Part shown: piece after piece, positions 8,861-17,848 of the stretch
Layout: each line of letters starts with the position of its first letter
Position numbering within the stretch: position 1 is the first letter of the stretch
NCBI GenBank assembly: GCA_913048995.1
Contig: CAJWXK010000002.1
Span: 1-48,607 of the forward strand
Length of the DNA: 48,607 nt
Reading direction: 5' to 3'
From: an uncultured Synechococcus sp.
GTDB lineage: Bacteria; Cyanobacteriota; Cyanobacteriia; PCC-6307; Cyanobiaceae
Notes under the pieces: model-generated
The model's input: only the letters and a program-made list of their open reading frames with translations
Told to the model about the DNA's origin: nothing
The model's database searches: none
Position numbers and translations under genes: made by a program

Positions 8861-9818
8861 ATTGATGGACCCAATCAACTAATATCCCTTGCCGCTGATT
8901 GAGGTATTTGTCAATTGACATGGCTGCGATGCATCCATCAGAGCAGGCGACGACAGCTTGTTTATAGGGGGTATTGCGAATATCACCAATTGCCCAAACA
9001 CCAGGCATAGATGTCATCATATTGGCATCGACCTCCACACCACCTTCATCTGTAAGAGACAACTGATCATGAAGGTAATCAGTGATTGGTTTTGACCCTG
9101 AAGAATAAATGAATACCCCTCCTAACTGGAGCTCAGTGAGTTGACCATCAGTTTTTGATTTGATGCTAACGCTAGTTACTCCTGTTTCATCCCCGATGAC
9201 CTCATCGATTTTTGACCGCTTCCAGTGCTGGATTTGAGCCAAGCCCTCCAGATGTTCCAAGCCAGATAGGTTTTGCTTGGGTGGACGAGCGGTAATCCAA
9301 TGAATCTTCGAGGCAAATTTACTCAGGTGGATTGCTTCATCAATTGCTTCTTGATTCTCTCCATAAACAGCAACTTCTTTCTGTTTATAGAAAGCACCGT
9401 CACATGTTGCACAATAACTGACACCACGACCAAGAAAGGTATCTTCCCCTTTCACAAGTGAGGATCGTCCCATCGCTCCCGTTGCGAGCACGAGTGCACG
9501 GCACCTAAAGCAGCCATCTGGTGTATAAACTAATTTTTTATCACCCTCTAACGACACTCCATAGACCTGAGTCTTACGATATTCAGTCCCATATTCAATT
9601 GCCTGTGAGCGCATTTGTTCAAGAAGCTGTGCTCCACTGAGTCGCGCGGGAGTGCCAGGATAGTTCGCAATTTTATGCGTGATCGCGAGAGCCCCGGCTG
9701 ATGGGTTTTTATCGAGTATTACTGTGCTCAGTGATGATCGTGATGTATATAGTGCGCATGAGCACCCAGCTGGCCCACCTCCAATAATCAAAACATCTGA
9801 ATCAATAGAAGCTTCCAT
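8859..9818 (-). CDS. Thioredoxin-reductase-like FAD/NAD(P) oxidoreductase
   Basis: IIGGGPAGCSCALYTSR FAD-binding motif, redox motif CATC in SYCATCDGAFY, C-terminal WAIGDIRNTPYKQAVVACSDGCIAAMSI. Confidence 0.85.
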   Translation of the reverse strand: MEASIDSDVLIIGGGPAGCSCALYTSRSSLSTVILDKNPSAGALAITHKIANYPGTPARLSGAQLLEQMRSQAIEYGTEYRKTQVYGVSLEGDKKLVYTPDGCFRCRALVLATGAMGRSSLVKGEDTFLGRGVSYCATCDGAFYKQKEVAVYGENQEAIDEAIHLSKFASKIHWITARPPKQNLSGLEHLEGLAQIQHWKRSKIDEVIGDETGVTSVSIKSKTDGQLTELQLGGVFIYSSGSKPITDYLHDQLSLTDEGGVEVDANMMTSMPGVWAIGDIRNTPYKQAVVACSDGCIAAMSIDKYLNQRQGILVDWVHQ

Positions 9819-9825
9819 TAGTCCC

Positions 9826-10602
9826 TCAATTCTCTAGTTGACTCAGTGAGCTAATACACTCATCAATTTGCTTATCATTTAAAAGCATCTCTGTGAAATT
9901 TGCTATCTCAGCGGAAATTTGGTCGGTATGGGTATGCTGATGAAAATGTCGTCCGTCGTTTATCGATACATAGCGATCTCCATTTTTAAGGAGATGATTC
10001 CATCTGTTTTTGCTATTTCGATCAATAACAAAATCATTATCACCGTTGATCACAAGGATTGGGCGCTCAATTCTTTTATATGGAGCTTCTGATTCTGAAT
10101 CTCCTATGGAGCTTAGGCAGAATTCACTGTCAACACTCTTTTCAAGTAATTTTGTTGTAGCAGCAAGGAAATTTGGACAGTGATGACCAGTTAATAGATG
10201 GCTTAGGTGTGTCAGAATATTTTTGCGGCTGCATGGCATCATCTTTCTGATTTTGTGATACTGGTCCTGCCATGTTGAGTGTCTTGATGCATCTGCTGAG
10301 AGAAGAATCAAGGCTCGAACCTGATTGGGAAAAGCCTCGGCTAATTGATAGGCAATGATGCTGCTTATTCCATGAGATATGAGAACTGTGGGTTCTCCTG
10401 ATTCTGCCAGGCTTTTGTGCAATAGGTCTACAATCTCACGGCTCTGGCAGGCTTCATCTGGGTCCATATTGAAGCACCAGCGCTTTACTTCTGATCCTTG
10501 AGCTGCCAGTGTTTTTGCAAGCTTATTACTGAAGCAGGCTAGGCTTGGGTTCAGTTCAATAAATAAAAACTTGGTTTTGCTTCTAGGTGCTGTGATCTGC
10601 AT
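9826..10602 (-). CDS. Alpha/beta-hydrolase-fold protein with non-canonical nucleophile elbow
   Basis: Fold-like order: LISHGISSIIAYQLAEAFPNQVRALILLSAD, then VINGDNDFV, then DGRHFHQHTH. Confidence 0.7.
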   Translation of the reverse strand: MQITAPRSKTKFLFIELNPSLACFSNKLAKTLAAQGSEVKRWCFNMDPDEACQSREIVDLLHKSLAESGEPTVLISHGISSIIAYQLAEAFPNQVRALILLSADASRHSTWQDQYHKIRKMMPCSRKNILTHLSHLLTGHHCPNFLAATTKLLEKSVDSEFCLSSIGDSESEAPYKRIERPILVINGDNDFVIDRNSKNRWNHLLKNGDRYVSINDGRHFHQHTHTDQISAEIANFTEMLLNDKQIDECISSLSQLEN

Positions 10603-10603
10603 T

Positions 10604-10846
10604 TTAACCGACTTTCTTTGTGTGGATAATGTTGATTGCTTTGTTGTGAATCTCTTTGATTAAACATGTATGCAGCTTCTTCTCGGCTGATGACATTGAT
10701 TGTTTCATGGATTCCAGCCAAGTAAGCTGTTCATGATCGATTCTGCGCGTTTTGATCGAGTCCAGATAAATCAAAGCAATTTGACTTTGCTTGTGAGATT
10801 CAGTGTGTCGCATAGCTCCACTTCTTGGTTGAAAATAGGTTTTCAT
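10604..10846 (-). CDS. Hypothetical protein, 80 aa
   Basis: ORF directly upstream of the hydrolase-like gene (2-bp gap); no family recognised. Confidence 0.5.
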   Translation of the reverse strand: MKTYFQPRSGAMRHTESHKQSQIALIYLDSIKTRRIDHEQLTWLESMKQSMSSAEKKLHTCLIKEIHNKAINIIHTKKVG

Positions 10847-11149
10847 GATTGCGGCTGCCCATGACTACTGTTTTTCAGGTAGTCACTTTCGCGATCCTCT
10901 TTAATCATTTAGAGCCTAGATCTTGGGCTGAGCCCTATAACTATCGCTGCTTACAAGCCTGAGCGGTCATCAGATGAATTGGAAGGATGTAGCTTTTGTT
11001 TTAGTGATATCTTTCAATTGAGATGCATGCTGTCTCTTTCGCTGAAGCCTCGGGATTGGCTTGCTAATTACGTGAAGTGATGGGCGCTAAATGATTTGCT
11101 TTGCTGTTTGATTGGAGGTCTCTTATTGTCTAAGTTGTCTGCCTAGATA

Positions 11150-11389
11150 GTGATTCGCGGGCATAGTTTGTGGCTTGCATTTGTCTATGGTTTTGTTGTC
11201 TTGGCGCTTTCAATGGAACCCGCATTTCTTGATCGACTTGCATGGATACTGCTTCTGCAATTCTTGAGTGTTATTTCTCTGCAGGCATATATGATTTCAT
11301 CGGAAACCTGTGGTTACACACGAGGTGGTGAAATGCGTGACTATCGGCGAATGCAGAAAAGGCTTCAGCGCATGTTGAATGATGCCTAA
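11150..11389 (+). CDS. Small membrane protein, hypothetical
   Basis: Two hydrophobic stretches (LWLAFVYGFVVLALSM; LAWILLLQFLSVISLQAYMI) and basic C-terminus. Confidence 0.5.
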   Translation: MIRGHSLWLAFVYGFVVLALSMEPAFLDRLAWILLLQFLSVISLQAYMISSETCGYTRGGEMRDYRRMQKRLQRMLNDA

Positions 11390-11586
11390 ATGGGGATAAA
11401 TAGTGTCTTTATTTCATGGAGAGAACTGGTGATGAAGCTCTTGAGCTTATGGATCCCTCCTATTAGGAGCTTCTTGTATGCCTCGGGTTGGTGACATTCA
11501 GCTTTAGAGGCAGGCTGCTAAGTCTGGTCGCTTCTCCTAGTCTGCCCTTTGTGCCTCTTGCTCAGTGGTGACAGTTTTCTAGTCTT

Positions 11587-11802
11587 TTATTGTTTTGGCT
11601 GTTCATTCGCAATTTGCTTGCCTTGTTCTGGCTTGAGCTTTGTTTTCTTGACGCTCGTTACTGCTTCTGTGCTGCTTTCATCTGTCGATGCTAGAGCTGC
11701 TTTTGATTGTCCTTGAACGATCTTGTCAGCGATTAAGGCAATGATAATTAAGACTGGTATTGATGCCAATCCACCAATTGTCACGTCAGAAGCAGAAAGC
11801 AT
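11587..11802 (-). CDS. Single-TM small protein downstream of isiA
   Basis: Likely start at 11802: MLSASDVTIGGLASIPVLIIIALIADKIVQGQ...; hydrophobic helix plus charged tail. Confidence 0.5.
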   Translation of the reverse strand: MLSASDVTIGGLASIPVLIIIALIADKIVQGQSKAALASTDESSTEAVTSVKKTKLKPEQGKQIANEQPKQ

Positions 11803-11930
11803 GCCTTGGTCAGATGCAATTTTGTATTCTTGCCTTTTTAACAGCCTAGGCTTGGCGCATATGATGTGTGCATGGCTGTCATTTTGTACGCACGTCGTGA
11901 TCAGATTGGCCAAAGAGGATTTTTATGCAT

Positions 11931-11963
11931 AAAAAATGTCCCTCTAGGTTTACCCTAGAGGGA
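11931..11963 (-). terminator. Intrinsic terminator of isiA
   Basis: TCCCTCTAGG-tttac-CCTAGAGGGA perfect 10-bp stem; the minus strand continues into a T-run (plus-strand AAAAAA at 11931-11936). Confidence 0.85.
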
Positions 11964-11995
11964 CCTGCTTCTCGATCAATTTCTGATGCCTTGAT

Positions 11996-13057
11996 CTAGG
12001 CAGAGATCCGAGATGTGTCCATATTCTCGAGTGCCTGGGATACCTTTTTAAAATCAAATCCCATTCCCCGCAGAGCATGCCAAAGATGACCTTGCAAGAA
12101 GAAGAATGCTAGAAATAAGTGCGTATTAGCCAGCCAAGCGCGTGAAGTATAGGTGTCTGTTCCTAGCGAAACAGTGTCTTGGAAGTATGGTGCAACTCCA
12201 AAGCTGAGTTTTAGTGCATCTCCGTAAAGCTCTACCGGATAAATTGTTGTGTTCTGCGAGCACCAGAGAGCTGTCACAAAACCCATTAAGGCTAGTCCTG
12301 CAAGTGAATAGGAAAGAATGGCTTCACCTGAGTACACAAGGACTTTTTTGAAAATCCCAAAAGGTCTCGATGCGATATGCCATGCTCCGCCTGAAATCAA
12401 AATAAAGGCGAGGACTGCGTGGCCTCCCATGACGTCTTCGAGACTGTTAATGCTGAGGAAGGTGGTTTGGTAGTTCCAGACCATACCAAAGTTGATGTTG
12501 GGCTCAACGGTTCTTACAGCACCAGCAGCTGTGTCGTAAATGCCATGACGTTTAGCCCATTCAACAAAAGCAATGGCTCCTAGGCCGAGGAAAATTAGAT
12601 GGTGGCCAAGAATAAAAGTCAATTTATTTGGGTCATCCCATGTGAAATGGAATTTCTTGGCTCTGCCTTCCGCTTGTGAAAGGTCTTTTGGTGACCGGAA
12701 CAGATGCCAGAACCCTGCAGCTCCTAGAACCGCTGATGAAACCATATGAAATGCCGCAATGGCGATATACGGCTGGCTATCGATGATTGTTCCATTCTCT
12801 CCCAGTCCAAACCCAAGTCCAGCCAAGTGAGGTAGAACAATCAACCCTTGCTCGCCCATCGGAATTCCGGCGTTATAGCGAGATAGCTCAAACAGGGTGA
12901 AAGCCCCTGCCCAAAACATGATCAACCCTGCATGCGCTGCGTGAGCTGCGATGAATGATCCTGATCGGTTTGCTACTCCTGAATTGCCAGCCCACCATCC
13001 GTAGGTGACACCAGGAGATCCATAAGACTGCACAGGTGAATTGCGGTTCTTCGCCAA
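11996..13057 (-). CDS. isiA: Iron-stress chlorophyll-binding protein IsiA/CP43'-type (Pcb superfamily)
   Basis: WWAGNSGVANRSGSFIAAHAAHAGLIMFWAGAFTLFELSRY and FILGHHLIFLGLGAIAFVEWAK..., six-TM CP43-like without the large lumenal loop. Confidence 0.92.
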   Translation of the reverse strand: MAKNRNSPVQSYGSPGVTYGWWAGNSGVANRSGSFIAAHAAHAGLIMFWAGAFTLFELSRYNAGIPMGEQGLIVLPHLAGLGFGLGENGTIIDSQPYIAIAAFHMVSSAVLGAAGFWHLFRSPKDLSQAEGRAKKFHFTWDDPNKLTFILGHHLIFLGLGAIAFVEWAKRHGIYDTAAGAVRTVEPNINFGMVWNYQTTFLSINSLEDVMGGHAVLAFILISGGAWHIASRPFGIFKKVLVYSGEAILSYSLAGLALMGFVTALWCSQNTTIYPVELYGDALKLSFGVAPYFQDTVSLGTDTYTSRAWLANTHLFLAFFFLQGHLWHALRGMGFDFKKVSQALENMDTSRISA

Positions 13058-13274
13058 GCTATTGGCTGTTCTTCCTTGTTCTCCAACTGGCTTTACATAA
13101 TTAAGGCCGCATGTTCATATTCTGCGTCTTGCTTGATTCATTCGTTACCTCGTGATGTCCGATGGTTTCATTTGATTGGGTCCGCCCAGTTTCTTTTCGG
13201 AAGGAAGAACAATTCACTGTTATCGATTTAGCTTTGTGATGTATTCATTGTCTATAGCCTACTGGGCTTCCTTC

Positions 13275-13487
13275 TCAGGGAATCAGGGTTTGTCTCCACC
13301 AAGGTTGATGTCCAAGGGCATCAAGTAGTGCTTGATAAGCTCCTACTTCAACCCAGCCCCAGTCAGCCGGATAAGTTTTTGCGGTTTTTAAAATCTGTTG
13401 GTCCAGTCTCGCCAGAGTTGGTGGGAGTTCGTTGAGCCCGAAGTGTGCAAGTGCTTGCTTTTGAGTGGGCGTTAGGTCTCCATTCAT
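13275..13487 (-). CDS. Hypothetical protein, 70 aa
   Basis: MNGDLTPTQKQALAHFGLNELPPTLARLDQQILKTAKTYPADWGWVEVGAYQALLDALGH; globular composition. Confidence 0.6.
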   Translation of the reverse strand: MNGDLTPTQKQALAHFGLNELPPTLARLDQQILKTAKTYPADWGWVEVGAYQALLDALGHQPWWRQTLIP

Positions 13488-13915
13488 TCTCGAGCCCAGT
13501 CAGTCATTTTTATTTTGGCAAACCCTTTGTTCAGAGTCGTAAAAAATGATCTGCTGTCGGGTATGCCTTTTTACTTGCACTCGGTTTGACTTCTACCCAT
13601 TCTTCTCTATTCCTAGCAATGAGCTGTACCTAATCTCTAATGAAATAGATCAGCCTGTGATTTTAGTTACCAATTGGTGTGTGGCTTTGCTTTTTTGAAG
13701 TTGATTTGCGCGCAATGGTAGCAATCAGCACATGTAGAGGAAGCGCAAACCACATGCGATTGGCCGGGGTTGATCGACACTTTCATTGCTCAGAGCAGGG
13801 AGCGCTTGTTCTGGGAAGTCAGGGGAGTCGTTCACCCCAGGCGACGCACTTGGTCTGGGTCGGCCAATGCAGAAGTCCCGGGGCTCCTCGACTCCGGGCA
13901 CCTCATTCAGCAAAT

Positions 13916-14062
13916 TCAGTGTCTTTGATGCCTTACAGGTACAGGGATCAAGACGGGTTGGCGCAAACCCCCACTTGAATCATCGTCATCAGAATCAGCA
14001 AACAGCCAAAGGGCAAACCCGACTAACAGAAAAACAGTGCCCAGAAGCGAGAGCTCCAGCAT
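13916..14062 (-). CDS. Small single-TM protein, 48 aa (not in supplied ORF track)
   Basis: Manual translation: MLELSLLGTVFLLVGFALWLFADSDDDDSSGGLRQPVLIPVPVRHQRH*; starts 26 bp downstream of the ClC gene on the same strand. Confidence 0.55.
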   Translation of the reverse strand: MLELSLLGTVFLLVGFALWLFADSDDDDSSGGLRQPVLIPVPVRHQRH

Positions 14063-14088
14063 GGCTAGTCCAGGAGTTGCAAGAAACT

Positions 14089-15315
14089 CTAATCAGCTTT
14101 TGCCTTAAATGTGATTTGTCGCACCCCTAGGCCCATAACACTGCCCACCATCGCTCCTGCCATGGCGTGTCCCTTGAGGACTCCTGCCGTGATGAGCAAA
14201 GGCAGGAGTGCCTGACCCAGTACTGCGCTTTGAATCGCCGCAGCCATGCTGCTCACCGCTACTTGGCTTGGAATCATGTCCGGCCAGCAGAGGGCTAGGC
14301 CTTGTCCAATGGCGGTGGCGGAAAAGATCAGCGGGAAGAACACTCCTCCGATCCAGCCGCAGCTCAGACACAAGCCGCAGACCATCAATTTGAGCAAGCC
14401 AAGCATGACCATGGCGCTACCGCCCAATTCCAGATCTCCTTTCAGCAATGGGGTGATCTGTTGCTCGCCGGAAAACAGCGTCAGCGGTTGCACCAGACTC
14501 ATGCTTGCTATCACTGAAGCGCTCAGCAACGCTTTGGCTAGAGGACCCTGGTCCCAACGCATTAGCAGCACTGTGCTCCAACGACGCCAGTTCACAAACG
14601 CCAGGCCCAGGAAGCCGCCAACGATTCCCAACAGCAGCGCCCAGACCAAGTGTGCAAGCAGTTGCTGTCCGTTGTCTGGCCAGGCGTAGGGAATGCTCTG
14701 CTCGCCCACCCCGAAGCGGCTAAATCCCTGGAAGACAGCAAATCCAGCAATCCCGCTGCAGATCCCGGGTAGCCATCGCCACAGCCCGCTCGGCAATGGT
14801 CGATTCGGACGTTCTACAAGGGCCACGCCGCCAATCAGCGGGAGTCCGAAAAGCCCAAGTCCCCCGCTGATGGCACAGGCAGCTGTTGATGGAATGGCCT
14901 TGAGCCAGCGCCAGCGCGAAAGAGCCAACGTCCACTCAGCCAGGGCCCGGCTCAGCAAAGCTTCCGGTCCCAGGCTTCCTCCCCCCAGCAGCGCCAAAAG
15001 CCCAAGCAGTAGATGGCTTCCTCTCGGCTGAATCTTTGGGGGAGTCTGTTGGTGGAGCTCCTCCAACGTCGCGTGCAGTTCTGGGAGCGGTTGAGCACCC
15101 CGTCGGCGCAACAGGCCGATGGTGAGTCCTGCCAGAAGGGGTATGGCCAGCCGTAATGGAAGGGGAGCTGTTGATGGGAAACCGGCAATGACGGCCTCCC
15201 CCCACCCCAGTTCGGTGCCCCAGCTGATCAGCCCCATCAGTAGAGCGCCAAGACACCCGGCCACAGCCCCGATCAGGGCGCTGCTGATCGCAACAGCAAG
15301 TGCCTCTGCGCCCAT
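14089..15315 (-). CDS. ClC-family chloride channel/antiporter
   Basis: Multi-TM protein with GGSLGPEALLSR (ClC GxEGP-like motif) and GWIGGVFFPLIFSATAIG. Confidence 0.85.
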   Translation of the reverse strand: MGAEALAVAISSALIGAVAGCLGALLMGLISWGTELGWGEAVIAGFPSTAPLPLRLAIPLLAGLTIGLLRRRGAQPLPELHATLEELHQQTPPKIQPRGSHLLLGLLALLGGGSLGPEALLSRALAEWTLALSRWRWLKAIPSTAACAISGGLGLFGLPLIGGVALVERPNRPLPSGLWRWLPGICSGIAGFAVFQGFSRFGVGEQSIPYAWPDNGQQLLAHLVWALLLGIVGGFLGLAFVNWRRWSTVLLMRWDQGPLAKALLSASVIASMSLVQPLTLFSGEQQITPLLKGDLELGGSAMVMLGLLKLMVCGLCLSCGWIGGVFFPLIFSATAIGQGLALCWPDMIPSQVAVSSMAAAIQSAVLGQALLPLLITAGVLKGHAMAGAMVGSVMGLGVRQITFKAKAD

Positions 15316-15323
15316 CAGCCGAT

Positions 15324-16400
15324 TCAGCTGTCCTCGTCTTCAATCACACAGGCCTGCAACTGCTGGCGCAGATTTTCATGATCGAGATCCCGACCAATCA
15401 TCACCAGTTGATTGCTGCGCTCGCCTTCCCAGTCGCTGTCGTCGATGGAGAAACGCTTGCCAGCGAGGTGAAACACATGGCGGCGTTCACTCTCTTTGAA
15501 CCAGAGAATTCCCTTGGCCCGGAAGACTGTCGCGGGCAATTGGTTGTCGAGGAAATTCTGAAATTGGCGCAGGTTTAGGGGCTTTTCTGTCCTGAAAGAC
15601 ACTGATGTGAATCCCTCGATTGCGCCGTCATGGTTGTGGTGATGGGCATGGTCGTGTGAGTGCCCATGGTCATGGTCGTGGTGGCTATGGGCATGGTCGT
15701 GTGAGTGCCCATGGTCGTGGTGGTTATGGGCGTGGTCGTGGTCGTGGCCATGCGCATCAGTCCCTTCAGTCGCGACCCGGTCGGATTCAAATAACCCGAC
15801 ACTCAGCAGCAGTGGTAACTGAACATCCCCTTTGACGGAGTGAAGAATTCGCGGATCACTCTTCACATCTGAAATCATCTGCTCGACTTGCTGCACTCGC
15901 TCACTACTGACTAGATCAGTTTTGTTCAGCAGCAGGATGTCGCCATAAACCACTTGGGCTCTGCCGACGGACGTATCAAGAATTTCTTCGCCGAAGTTTT
16001 CAGCATCAATGACAGTAATGATTGAATCTAGCCGTGTGAGATCGCGAAGGTCGCTACCGAGAAATGTCATTGCCACCGGTAGAGGGTCGGCAAGTCCTGT
16101 GGTTTCCACCACCATGTAGTCCAGCGGCTCAGGGCGTTCGAGCACTTTGTAGATCGTGTTCAGCAGCTCATCGTTGATGGTGCAGCAGATGCAGCCATTC
16201 GTGAGCTCCACCATGTCGTCGCCTGTGCTGATGATCAGCTCATTGTCGATGCCAATTTCGCCGAACTCATTCACCAGGACTGCAGTCTTGAGGCCTTCCT
16301 GGTTCGCCAGGATGTGGTTCATCAACGTGGTTTTCCCTGCTCCCAGAAAGCCAGTCAGGATCGTCACGGGTACCGGAGGCCGGCTTGTCATCGCCGTCAT
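15324..16400 (-). CDS. COG0523/CobW-family GTPase metallochaperone with His-rich insert
   Basis: Walker A GFLGAGKTTLMNHIL, metal-binding CICC in NGCICCTIN, VVETTGLADP, and HGHDHDHAHNHHDHGHSHDHAHSHHDH... tract. Confidence 0.92.
   Translation of the reverse strand: MTAMTSRPPVPVTILTGFLGAGKTTLMNHILANQEGLKTAVLVNEFGEIGIDNELIISTGDDMVELTNGCICCTINDELLNTIYKVLERPEPLDYMVVETTGLADPLPVAMTFLGSDLRDLTRLDSIITVIDAENFGEEILDTSVGRAQVVYGDILLLNKTDLVSSERVQQVEQMISDVKSDPRILHSVKGDVQLPLLLSVGLFESDRVATEGTDAHGHDHDHAHNHHDHGHSHDHAHSHHDHDHGHSHDHAHHHNHDGAIEGFTSVSFRTEKPLNLRQFQNFLDNQLPATVFRAKGILWFKESERRHVFHLAGKRFSIDDSDWEGERSNQLVMIGRDLDHENLRQQLQACVIEDEDS
15644..15760. repeat. Degenerate tandem repeat encoding His/Asp-rich metal loop
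   Basis: GGGCATGGTCGTGTGAGTGCCCATGG occurs at ~15644 and again at ~15689 (45-bp period), with further degenerate copies. Confidence 0.75.
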
Positions 16401-16592
16401 GCAATCGCTTTAAGACACTCCCCTTCAGTCTGGCGCTCTTAATCGGAGCTCGGCAGCACGGCCTTCAGGATTCGATAGCATCTGTACAGATTCCGGCTCC
16501 ATCGATTGTTGAATCACGCCAAAATTGGTATCAGATCAGCTTTGGCATCGCTTGAGATGCCCTGCTCACCTTTCTGGCTCAGAACTCAATAG

Positions 16593-16796
16593 ATGTCCCG
16601 GTTCCTTGTCATTGCTGCCGTGATCTTTCTCGTGCCGTCGCCGTTGTGGGCCCATGGCAAGGGTCTCTACAAAACGCAGGCCGAGGCCAGGGCGCGGGCG
16701 GAGCAACTTGGGTGTCAGTCCATTCATGAAAACAAGGGGCGCTGGATGCCCTGCTCAGATGAAGCAGAGCTGCATCGCATGCTCAGACGTCAATGA
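16593..16796 (+). CDS. DUF3721-like small exported protein
   Basis: Signal-like N-terminus MSRFLVIAAVIFLVPSPLWA followed by GCQSIHENKGRWMPCSDEAELHRM (WMPC motif). Confidence 0.65.
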   Translation: MSRFLVIAAVIFLVPSPLWAHGKGLYKTQAEARARAEQLGCQSIHENKGRWMPCSDEAELHRMLRRQ

Positions 16797-17056
16797 AAGC
16801 TCGTGTTCTGCATCGTTGTGTGGTGATCATTGCCGCAGCTCCATTGATGCTGACGTCAGCCACTGGGTCGCTTTACAGTCTGTTGCTGGAACAAGGTGTC
16901 GATGCGTTCTGGTTGCTGAAGATGCATACCGGACGTTTCGGCGTCATTAACCTTCAGCCCTATTACTCCTGGCTTCTGGGGCTGCTCACTTTGGTGGCGA
17001 TAGGGTCAGGGCTTGCGTTGCTGAGACCCAGGCGCGGTCGCTTTTTTAAAAGCTGA
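16793..17056 (+). CDS. Small two-TM protein, PepSY-associated-TM-like
   Basis: ATGA overlap with upstream ORF; TGSLYSLLLEQ...WLLKMHTGRFGVI...YYSWLLGLLTLVAIGSGLALL resembles PepSY-TM helices. Confidence 0.55.
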   Translation: MKARVLHRCVVIIAAAPLMLTSATGSLYSLLLEQGVDAFWLLKMHTGRFGVINLQPYYSWLLGLLTLVAIGSGLALLRPRRGRFFKS

Positions 17057-17816
17057 AGACCACTCCGCCTTTGAGTACATGCTCCAGCCCTTGGCTGATA
17101 TTTACAAAGATGTAGGTGGGCTCATATTCCATAAATAGTTCCCATCGCTCAGATGGAGTCACGCTGAAATCAACCTTGCCCAGCAGGTTGGTCTGAGGGG
17201 TTGTTGAGTCACTCCAAGCGAAACCGGGGCCGATTTCAAAGGCCATTGTCATCTGTCCGGCTTCAAAGCCGTAGCCCAGGCGCGGGCTCGCTTGAATCTG
17301 TTCCTGATGACCGCCGACGGCCCACGCACCGTCCTGCTCAAGCTTGAGATAGATGCCACTGGCATCGGCAAAGCCTTGAAGCAGATCAAAGCGCGCGCTG
17401 CCGCTCTCGAGCAGGGGGATCACAAGGCCCGCTTTACCTGCTTGATAGAGGCCCTCACTGCCACTTTCCGTGCTGATCGCCGGCTCGTATTCGCCGTAAA
17501 ACTCGAGCTTGGATCCTTCAGGGACCCAAGCTGCCTCGAGTTTGGCGCTCCAGTCGGTTCGCTGCTCAACGTCAAAGCCCGTGATGATGCGGGCACCGAC
17601 CTCGGCTGCCCAGCTGAACTGGGCTTGCTCCTGGCCATAGCCCAGTCGTAGTGAGGTCCAAGCTTCAGATGGTTGGCCTTGATCCCAACTCCCATCTTGT
17701 TCGCTGAAAAGGAAGAAACCCTCACTGAAGTTCTCCTCATTGGTCTCATCAGCACTGGCAATGAGAGGCAGCAGAGCGGATCCGATCAGAAGGATTCGAG
17801 CCAGAGAGGTAAACAC
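17046..17816 (-). CDS. Outer-membrane beta-barrel-like protein
   Basis: Signal-like N-terminus, repeated amphipathic strands, C-terminal aromatic end ...LKGGVVFSF. Confidence 0.65.
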   Translation of the reverse strand: MFTSLARILLIGSALLPLIASADETNEENFSEGFFLFSEQDGSWDQGQPSEAWTSLRLGYGQEQAQFSWAAEVGARIITGFDVEQRTDWSAKLEAAWVPEGSKLEFYGEYEPAISTESGSEGLYQAGKAGLVIPLLESGSARFDLLQGFADASGIYLKLEQDGAWAVGGHQEQIQASPRLGYGFEAGQMTMAFEIGPGFAWSDSTTPQTNLLGKVDFSVTPSERWELFMEYEPTYIFVNISQGLEHVLKGGVVFSF

Positions 17817-17848
17817 AAGTTGGACACTTCAGAGTTTTTTGTAGCTGG

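Noticed and set aside
15640-15760. Possible CRISPR-like repeat array
   Set aside because: The repeat is in frame within a coding sequence, encodes His-rich units, and has no unique spacers.
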